A stretch of 6,118 nucleotides of DNA. It comes from Sulfurovum sp. (lineage in GTDB: Bacteria > Campylobacterota > Campylobacteria > Campylobacterales > Sulfurovaceae). Positions 1 through 4,859 of this stretch are shown here, one piece after another (the first letter of the stretch is position 1; each line of letters opens with the position of its first letter). The notes beneath the pieces were generated by a model, which ran no database searches, was not told where the DNA came from, and saw only the letters and a program-made list of their open reading frames with translations. The stretch lies in assembly GCA_015661535.1 (NCBI GenBank), contig DQVY01000042.1:1-6118 (forward strand), written 5' to 3'. Both the position numbers and the translations under genes were made by a program.

Positions 1-1138
1 AGGAGAGTCGTGCTTTAAAATCTTCATAGCCAAACTCACGCATAATTTCTATACTCCCATCTTCTTTTTCTATGGCGATAGAGGGTAGTTTGATACCGTT
101 AAAGGTAGTGGCTTTGACCATGGTGTAGTGCATCTGGTCTTCAAAGATGATCTTGTCTCCTGGTTCCAGAGGGCTGTCAAAACTGTAATCTCCCATAACA
201 TCTCCTGCCAGACAGGTATTGCCTGCCAAACGGTAGGTATGGGCTTTCTCTCCAGCTTTGCTTGCACCGCGTACTTCTGCACGGTAAGGCATAATGATAG
301 TATCGGGCATATGGGCTTCTGCGGACGTATCAAGTATGGCGATCTTTATACCATTATCGACAATGTCAAGGACGGTGGCAATGAGTGTACCTGTCTCCCA
401 CCCTATAGCTTCTCCGGGTTCAATGTAGATCTGTACATCATATCGCTTTTTAAAGTCGTTAATGAGCCTTATAAGTTTCTCTGCATCATAGCCTTTACGT
501 GTGATATGGTGACCCCCGCCAAAATTGACCCATTTCATCTGTGAAATATAGTTTCCAAATTTCTCTTCAAAGTTTTTAAGCACCGCTTCAAGGGCATCGC
601 TGTCCTGCTCGCAGAGTGCATGAAAGTGTAAGCCTTCACAGAGCTTTAATACCGTTTTATCTATATTTTTTAAGGTTGTTCCCAATCTGGAGTAGGGGCC
701 GCAGGGGTTGTAGATCTCTTTGGGAGAGGCTGAATATTCGGGGTTGACACGGAGCCCTAGGGAGAGAGAAGGGTTCATGGTCTTTGCCTGCAGGGCAAAA
801 CGGTTAAATTGGGAGGGCGAATTAAATACCAGATGATGGGAAAGCATAGCGATCTCATTGATCTCCTCTTCTTTAAAAGCAGGTGCATAGGTATGTAACG
901 CTTTTCCAAAAGTTTCATGGGCCAGTTTTGCTTCATGCAAGCCAGAAGCACAGCATCCGTCCAAGGTAGGTGTGAGCAGGGGGAAACTCTTCCATAAGGC
1001 ATAGCCTTTAAGTGCCAAAAGTACTTTAGCCCCTGTTCTTTCTTTAATATTTTGTATGCATTTCAGGTTCTTTTTCAGGAGAGATGTTTCGAGTAGCCAG
1101 CAGGGAGAAGGAAGTTTTTTGATATTTTCATTATTCAT
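1..1138 (-). CDS. nspC: Carboxynorspermidine/carboxyspermidine decarboxylase NspC (3' end cut by window)
   Basis: PLP-dependent, fold-type III decarboxylase that removes the carboxyl group from carboxyspermidine or carboxynorspermidine, the last step of the aspartate-semialdehyde polyamine route in the cytosol. The frame is open for 379 codons from ATG at 1138 to the left edge. Visible landmarks are the PLP-Schiff-base lysine K44 in ALKGYA, HFHALCEQ at 171-178, the phosphate-binding glycine loop GGGHH at 207-211, EPGEA at 240-244, the C-terminal catalytic-type cysteine C309 in GNTCLAGD, and EDQMHY at 333-338. Remembered NspC proteins are about 375-400 residues, so only a short tail should be missing. 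The start is the only reasonable one: the N-terminus (MNNENIKKLPSPCWLLE) matches the family's start. No Shine-Dalgarno is seen before it and a -10 box lies only 5 nt upstream (separate entry). The partner carboxyspermidine dehydrogenase is not in this window. Family call is confident; the preference between the two substrates cannot be read from sequence. Confidence 0.95.
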   Translation of the reverse strand, partial: MNNENIKKLPSPCWLLETSLLKKNLKCIQNIKERTGAKVLLALKGYALWKSFPLLTPTLDGCCASGLHEAKLAHETFGKALHTYAPAFKEEEINEIAMLSHHLVFNSPSQFNRFALQAKTMNPSLSLGLRVNPEYSASPKEIYNPCGPYSRLGTTLKNIDKTVLKLCEGLHFHALCEQDSDALEAVLKNFEEKFGNYISQMKWVNFGGGHHITRKGYDAEKLIRLINDFKKRYDVQIYIEPGEAIGWETGTLIATVLDIVDNGIKIAILDTSAEAHMPDTIIMPYRAEVRGASKAGEKAHTYRLAGNTCLAGDVMGDYSFDSPLEPGDKIIFEDQMHYTMVKATTFNGIKLPSIAIEKEDGSIEIMREFGYEDFKARLS

Positions 1139-1143
1139 AAGAG

Positions 1144-1152
1144 ATTATAGCA
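1144..1152 (-). promoter_or_regulatory. Extended -10 promoter for nspC
   Basis: Read on the minus strand the site is TGCTATAAT, a perfect extended -10 (TGnTATAAT) for the housekeeping sigma factor. No convincing -35 is present, as is common in Campylobacterota. Only five bases (CTCTT) lie between the box and the nspC ATG, so transcription should begin at or within a base or two of the A of ATG, giving a leaderless mRNA. This is inference from sequence only. Confidence 0.6.
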
Positions 1153-1170
1153 ACAGAAGCTAAAATATTT

Positions 1171-1179
1171 TGATATAAT
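1171..1179 (+). promoter_or_regulatory. Extended -10 promoter for the small plus-strand gene
   Basis: TGATATAAT is a perfect extended -10 element. The expected start of transcription is near 1186, giving a leader of about 25 nt that contains the purine-rich ribosome site GAAGAGGA at 1198-1205 before ATG 1211. This placement argues against the ATG at 1190, which would lie almost at the 5' end with no ribosome site. The box lies 24 bases from the divergent nspC -10, so the two polymerase footprints overlap. Confidence 0.65.
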
Positions 1180-1210
1180 AAATCGATAAATGATTTGGAA
1201 GAGGACAAAG

Positions 1211-1690
1211 ATGGACAACAGAGATACTATAACACGCAGAGGCAATATACGATTTAGTGGTAAAGATATCACTTTGGCAGTCAAAATGGTAGAAAAGTTA
1301 TCTCCTACAATGGATATTGTTTATTATCTTATGAACCGCGGGGATGAACGTTCTTTTGTTATGATGCTTATTTCAGCGGAGGAGATTGCACTTGAGACCT
1401 TGTTGGAGAAAGAGAAACGGGACACCGATATTTTATTTGAGATCGATAAAGAAGCATCCCTGTATGTACTTATCTGTCAAGATACCAAAATTGACGGAGG
1501 GTACCATTTTGCAAAACGACTGCTTGGCAGCATCGAAACGGAAGGTGCAAAAGAGGTTTACTGTACAGATCTTGAGATAAGAACGACCAATCATGAAATA
1601 AAATTTGTTATCTTTAAACTGATCGAAACCTATATGAAAGCAAAGGAAGAGGGCAGGTCTAACGAGATTGTTTTCAAAAGTCTGAACTAA
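1211..1690 (+). CDS. Small protein of unknown function, possible degenerate GGDEF-like domain
   Basis: I do not recognise this 159-residue protein as a named gene. It has no signal peptide or membrane segment. Its second half resembles the end of a GGDEF (diguanylate cyclase) domain: RDTDILFEI (70-78) sits where GGDEF proteins have R.sDilaRi, DKEAS (79-83) stands in place of the GGDEF signature, YVLICQDT is the following strand, HFAKRLLGSI fits the next helix, and YMKAKEEGRSNEIVF (141-155) resembles the closing ALY.AK..GRN motif. The catalytic signature and the metal/nucleotide residues are not recognisable, so cyclase activity is not expected. The start at 1211 is chosen because GAAGAGGA lies 5 nt upstream; ATG 1190 would add seven residues but has no ribosome site. 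It has its own promoter, is divergent from nspC, and ends 99 nt before rpmH. The domain assignment is my inference and could be wrong; the coding call is secure. Confidence 0.85.
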   Translation: MDNRDTITRRGNIRFSGKDITLAVKMVEKLSPTMDIVYYLMNRGDERSFVMMLISAEEIALETLLEKEKRDTDILFEIDKEASLYVLICQDTKIDGGYHFAKRLLGSIETEGAKEVYCTDLEIRTTNHEIKFVIFKLIETYMKAKEEGRSNEIVFKSLN

Positions 1691-1727
1691 TTGGGTTTTT
1701 CTTAGTATAGATTAAGTGCTATTAGGG

Positions 1728-1733
1728 TAAAAT
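1728..1733 (+). promoter_or_regulatory. -10 box of the rpmH operon promoter
   Basis: TAAAAT preceded by GGG, in an AT-rich stretch with T-runs upstream (1696-1700), is typical of campylobacterotal housekeeping promoters, which lack a fixed -35. The predicted transcript start is near 1740, giving a leader of about 50 nt before rpmH. It is the only good candidate in the 99-nt gap and would serve rpmH, rnpA and probably the genes downstream. Confidence 0.55.
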
Positions 1734-1746
1734 TGCGCCCAAATAT

Positions 1747-1763
1747 ACCGCAGTAATGCAGGT
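1747..1763 (+). other. Small hairpin with GTAA tetraloop in the rpmH leader
   Basis: ACC-GCA, loop GTAA, TGC-A-GGT: two three-base-pair stem parts with one bulged A and a GNRA-type loop, close to the predicted mRNA 5' end. The stem is short, so it may be chance; if real it could stabilise the 5' end or take part in L34 expression control. No match to a known leader family is claimed. Confidence 0.2.
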
Positions 1764-1789
1764 TTAAAATTTATTAAGGATGATTCGAA

Positions 1790-1924
1790 ATGAAAAGAAC
1801 ATACCAACCACATAGCACACCAAGAAAAAGAACACACGGATTTAGAACAAGAATGAAAACGAAAAATGGTAGAAAAATAATTTCTGCAAGAAGAGCTAAA
1901 GGTAGAAAAAGACTATCTGTATAA
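1790..1924 (+). CDS. rpmH: 50S ribosomal protein L34
   Basis: Small, very basic 44-residue protein of the large ribosomal subunit that binds 23S rRNA. The sequence is diagnostic: MKRTYQPHSTPRKRTHGFR at the start, RMKTKNGRKIISARRAKGR in the middle and a KRLSV end, with the usual family length of 44-47. The ribosome site AAGGA (1776-1780) lies 9 nt before ATG. It is the first gene after the promoter at 1728. The stop UAA (1922-1924) is in the same reading frame as the rnpA gene that follows. Unlike in many bacteria, dnaA is not next to it on the left, and no DnaA-box cluster was seen in the upstream gap. Confidence 0.98.
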   Translation: MKRTYQPHSTPRKRTHGFRTRMKTKNGRKIISARRAKGRKRLSV

Positions 1925-1993
1925 TCACAGCAGGTTAAAGCTATCTCTTCAATAAAACATTTTACTAGGATCAAGACTAGTAAAGAGTTCAAC
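1925..1993 (+). other. In-frame upstream extension of rnpA without a canonical start codon
   Basis: These 23 codons follow the rpmH stop directly and continue open into rnpA. The last 14, starting at ATA 1952, read IKHFTRIKTSKEFN and match the conserved RnpA N-terminus: aligned to the B. subtilis protein from memory (RLKKNEDFQKVFKHG), the F at 1988-1990 corresponds to F13, which puts residue 1 at 1952. No ATG, GTG or TTG occurs in any frame between 1925 and 1993. Possible non-canonical starts are ATC 1943 (AGG at 1932-1934 gives an 8-nt spacer) and ATA 1952. Which one, if either, is used cannot be told from sequence. Confidence 0.6.
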
Positions 1994-2278
1994 GTGGTGT
2001 ATAAACACAGCACTAAAACTTGGCATACCTCTTATTTTGTACTCTTCTTTAAAAAAGGAGATCAGTACAAGGTAGGTTTTGTAGCCTCCAAGAAAATTGG
2101 AAATGCAGTTCATCGAAACAGAGCAAAGCGTTTGTTAAGAGCACATTTCATAGAAAATATAGACCTCTTACCTCAAGGTTCTTATGTATTGGTTGCAAAA
2201 CCTTCACTCATAGAAGAAACCTATCAAACGACTCGCAAAACGTATCTACATGCACTTAAAAAGTGTACTGCAATCTAA
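1994..2278 (+). CDS. rnpA: Ribonuclease P protein component (conservative GTG start; true start probably further upstream)
   Basis: Protein subunit of RNase P, which with the catalytic RNA removes the 5' leader of precursor tRNAs in the cytosol. The RNR signature is clear in ASKKIGNAVHRNRAKRLLR (31-49, with R41-N42-R43), followed by the typical PQGSYVLVAKP strand. From the first canonical start, GTG 1994 (AAAGAG at 1982-1987 upstream), the protein has 94 residues, shorter than the usual 105-120, and begins inside the first conserved segment (EF..VYKHS), losing the leader-binding aromatic residue coded at 1988-1990. Starting at ATA 1952 or ATC 1943 gives 108 or 111 residues, the normal size. 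Position after rpmH is the universal bacterial arrangement. Identity is certain; the start is not. Confidence 0.95.
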   Translation: MVYKHSTKTWHTSYFVLFFKKGDQYKVGFVASKKIGNAVHRNRAKRLLRAHFIENIDLLPQGSYVLVAKPSLIEETYQTTRKTYLHALKKCTAI

Positions 2279-2320
2279 ATAACACTATACTATCAACGAA
2301 CTATTACAAAAGGTATAACT

Positions 2321-3916
2321 TTGGAACAACAAGATTTAAACAAACGACTTCTTCTGGCACTTGCACTCTCTTTCTTTGTATTTATAGGATACAGTTACTT
2401 TTTTCCACCTGCAAAACCGGTACAAGAGCATAGAGAAACAGCAAAAGTGACACATCAGACCCCAAGTGCAGATTCACAGAACAATGCAGCGGCTGCACCT
2501 GCGGCAGTGAATACTGCAACTGTGACTGCACCTGTTGTGGCTTCAACACCGACACTTTTGACGGTGAAAGCAGATCATTATATTATCAGTATTGACACCT
2601 TTGGCCGTATTGCACAGATGGAATTGCTTGAATCAAAGTTCCATGATGCAGAAGGACACAATACGAAAATATTGAATGTCAACAAAGTAAAGCCCTTGGA
2701 GATTCGTTTTTCTGATGCAGCACTGAATGAAGAAGCATTTAAAACACCTTATGTCTATAGCGGTCCTGCTATTGTAGATGTGAGTGCTGCAGCACAGACA
2801 GTTACTCTGACACAAACACTCTCTTCTGTCACATTGAGCAAAAAATTAACTTTTAAACCCAGTGGAGAGTATACGGTAGAAGTAACAACTTCAACAGCGG
2901 CTCCATACTTCATTACGCCGGGGCACAGACCTATGGCAGACCAGTCTATGTATATGCTTGTAAGAGGGGCGTTGATCAAGGGTGCTGACGGTATTATCAC
3001 CACAATTGAAGATGGTGATGCTGAGGGGTATGAAAAATTCCCTCATGCAAAAATCGCTTCGGCTTTTGACCGTTATGTCGCTTCCATGTTTTATGATTTT
3101 GACAAGGGCTTGAACGTTTCTATTTTAAAAGGGGCAGAGAGTGATCCTTTGATCTTTGTAGAAGGTGCTGCACAAATGACTTTTGGTGCCTATATAGGAC
3201 CCAAAGAAGAGAAAACACTAAAGGCAATCCATCCCGAATTAACAGATGCTATTGAATTTGGCTGGTTCTCTTTCTTATCTAAACCATTTTTCAAAGTACT
3301 TATTTGGATCCATGACCGTATAGGGAACTGGGGATGGGCGATCATCCTCTTTACGTTATTGGTGAAGCTCATTCTTTTCCCTCTTTCCTACAAAGGTATG
3401 ATGTCTATGCAAAAGCTGAAAGACTTGGCACCCAAGATGAAAGAGATCAAAGAGAAGTATAAGGGTGATCCTGCCAAAATGAATGCACAGATGATGGAAA
3501 TGTATAAAAAACACGGTGCGAATCCTATGGGCGGATGTTTGCCGTTGATCCTGCAGATCCCTGTTTTCTTTGCACTCTATCGTGTACTTTTAAATGCAGT
3601 AGAGTTACAGGGTGCACCATGGATCTTATGGATACAAGACTTGGCAGTGATGGATCCTTATTTTGTCCTTCCTGTCTTGATGGGTGCATCCATGTGGTTC
3701 CAGCAGCGAATCACACCAAGTAACTTTACTGACCCTTTACAAGAGAAGATCTTTAAATTTTTCCCTGTGATCATGACAGTATTCTTTGTCTATTTCCCAT
3801 CAGGATTGGTCTTGTATTGGTTGGTGAATAACCTGTTCACGATCGCACAACAGTATTTTATTAACCATATGTATGCTAAACATAAAGAAGCAGCGATCGC
3901 TGCGCATAAAAAATAA
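2321..3916 (+). CDS. yidC: Membrane protein insertase YidC
   Basis: Inner-membrane insertase and chaperone that places proteins into the membrane alone or with SecYEG. The 531-residue length is typical of Gram-negative YidC. Order: N-terminal membrane helix about 10-28 (LLLALALSFFVFIGYSYFF), an Ala/Thr/Pro-rich periplasmic linker about 31-76, the periplasmic beta domain about 78-320, then the conserved core with helices about 338-358, 406-425, 446-464 and two close helices within 480-515. Core motifs include NPMGGCLPLILQIPVFFALY (GGCLP at 404-408) and FPSGLVLYW (FPSG at 492-495). The hydrophilic-groove positive charge, Arg366 in E. coli, is Lys349 here. The start is TTG with AAAAGG ending 7-8 nt upstream; no ATG near it fits, and the N-terminus matches the family. 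It lies 42 nt after rnpA, with no yidD between, and 11 nt before jag. The C-terminus is lysine-rich, as usual for ribosome contact. Confidence 0.97.
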   Translation: MEQQDLNKRLLLALALSFFVFIGYSYFFPPAKPVQEHRETAKVTHQTPSADSQNNAAAAPAAVNTATVTAPVVASTPTLLTVKADHYIISIDTFGRIAQMELLESKFHDAEGHNTKILNVNKVKPLEIRFSDAALNEEAFKTPYVYSGPAIVDVSAAAQTVTLTQTLSSVTLSKKLTFKPSGEYTVEVTTSTAAPYFITPGHRPMADQSMYMLVRGALIKGADGIITTIEDGDAEGYEKFPHAKIASAFDRYVASMFYDFDKGLNVSILKGAESDPLIFVEGAAQMTFGAYIGPKEEKTLKAIHPELTDAIEFGWFSFLSKPFFKVLIWIHDRIGNWGWAIILFTLLVKLILFPLSYKGMMSMQKLKDLAPKMKEIKEKYKGDPAKMNAQMMEMYKKHGANPMGGCLPLILQIPVFFALYRVLLNAVELQGAPWILWIQDLAVMDPYFVLPVLMGASMWFQQRITPSNFTDPLQEKIFKFFPVIMTVFFVYFPSGLVLYWLVNNLFTIAQQYFINHMYAKHKEAAIAAHKK

Positions 3917-3927
3917 AGGACTATCTT

Positions 3928-4830
3928 ATGAAAAAGGTTGAAGCACCGACACTTGAAGAGGCGTATGCAAAAGCCTCAAAAGTGTTAGAATGTTCTATTT
4001 CTGAACTTCAATGTGAAGTTGTGCAACACCCGTCAAAAGGTCTTTTGGGGCTTTTTAAAAAAACAGCGATCATTATTGCTGTACGTAAACATGATGCAGA
4101 AGTGAAAACGGCTGCTCCTGCTGCTATAGAAGAAGAAACAGAAACATTACCAGAAGTTAGTGAAGAAGAGATCGTCGCTTCTGAGATAGTAGATGCCGTC
4201 AAAGAAGAAGTGCATAATGAAGAAGCCGATAAAGAGGAAGAAAATCCTATAGAGTCAGTACCTGAAAAAGATGCAGTCTTGGACAGTTTTTTTGAATCAG
4301 ATGCAGAAGCTGAAATTTCTCATGAGGAAGAAGTATTTGAAACGGAAACCGTGGTCTATGATGAATTGGCTTTGATGATAGAAAATCAGCTCAAAGAGAT
4401 GCTCTCTCACTCCTGTTTTGACATAGATGTGGTGGAAGTGGATGTCCGGGACAATACGGCACTTATCTTTATAGACGGTGATGATGCCGCACTGCTTATA
4501 GGGAAAGAAGGGTACCGTTACAATGCACTCTCTTATATGCTTTTCAACTGGTTACATACAAAATATGAGCTCTTTATCAAACTTGAGATCGCAGAATTTT
4601 TAACCACACAGCAAGAGATGATACGTAAATATATTCAACCGGTGATTGAAACGGTAGAGAAGCAGGGCAAGGGAAAAACCCGTTTCCTTGATGGTATTTT
4701 GGTACAGATCGCATTGGAACAGTTGCGAGAAAGATTTCCAAATAAATATGTGGCAGTCAAAACGGCCAGAGAAGGTAAAAGATTTGTTGTCATCAATGAA
4801 TTTAACAGCAATAAGTCTCATGCCTCGTAA
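3928..4830 (+). CDS. jag: Jag/KhpB RNA-binding protein (Jag_N - acidic linker - KH - degenerate R3H)
   Basis: Predicted RNA-binding protein of 300 residues, also called KhpB or EloR in Gram-positives, where it works with KhpA; its role in this lineage is unknown. Domains: Jag_N about 1-52 (the segment with HPSKGLLGLFKK is the family hallmark), a strongly acidic Glu-rich linker about 55-135, a type II KH domain about 143-225 with the GxxG loop GKEG at 192-195, and a C-terminal R3H-like domain about 252-293. The R3H motif RxxxH appears as GxxxQ (G256 to Q260), so nucleic-acid binding by that domain may be weakened. The ribosome site AAAGGA overlaps the yidC stop, 7 nt before ATG, which suggests translational coupling. 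The linkage yidC-jag-mnmE is widespread. The last codons form part of a hairpin running into the mnmE leader. Confidence 0.92.
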   Translation: MKKVEAPTLEEAYAKASKVLECSISELQCEVVQHPSKGLLGLFKKTAIIIAVRKHDAEVKTAAPAAIEEETETLPEVSEEEIVASEIVDAVKEEVHNEEADKEEENPIESVPEKDAVLDSFFESDAEAEISHEEEVFETETVVYDELALMIENQLKEMLSHSCFDIDVVEVDVRDNTALIFIDGDDAALLIGKEGYRYNALSYMLFNWLHTKYELFIKLEIAEFLTTQQEMIRKYIQPVIETVEKQGKGKTRFLDGILVQIALEQLRERFPNKYVAVKTAREGKRFVVINEFNSNKSHAS

Positions 4831-4848
4831 GCATCTCCTAAGACTTAT
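4811..4848 (+). other. Nested inverted repeat across the jag stop codon
   Basis: ATAAGTCT (4811-4818) pairs perfectly with AGACTTAT (4841-4848). Inside it ATGC (4820-4823) pairs with GCAT (4831-4834) around a seven-base loop that holds the jag stop. No U-run follows, so it is a poor intrinsic terminator. The only ribosome-site-like bases of mnmE (GGA, 4850-4852) begin one base after the 3' arm, and a ribosome ending jag translation at 4830 would open the structure, so a coupling role is possible. Function is inference. Confidence 0.35.
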
Positions 4849-4859
4849 CGGATCATACA

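Noticed and set aside
128..544. Long plus-strand open frame opposite nspC
   Set aside because: It is the antisense shadow of a clear nspC frame; its translation has no recognisable domain and it has no ribosome site.
1190..1210. Upstream ATG at 1190 as the start of the small plus-strand gene
   Set aside because: It lies about 4 nt from the predicted transcript start and has no ribosome site, while ATG 1211 has GAAGAGGA 5 nt upstream.
1686..1706. Inverted repeat ACTAA/TTAGT with a T-run, as a terminator after the small gene
   Set aside because: The stem is only 5 AT-rich pairs with an 11-nt loop, and the T-run is inside the loop, not after the stem.
1691..1789. Replication origin next to rpmH
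   Set aside because: No DnaA-box cluster (TTATNCACA) and no dnaA gene nearby; the gap is explained by a promoter and leader.
1780..1815. Tiny upstream ORF (11 codons from ATG 1780) overlapping the rpmH start
   Set aside because: Its ATG overlaps the AAGGA ribosome site of rpmH and nothing would position a ribosome on it; most likely chance.
2286..2291. TATACT as a separate promoter for yidC
   Set aside because: No extended TG or supporting upstream element; a six-base AT-rich match is expected by chance here, and yidC fits into the operon without it.
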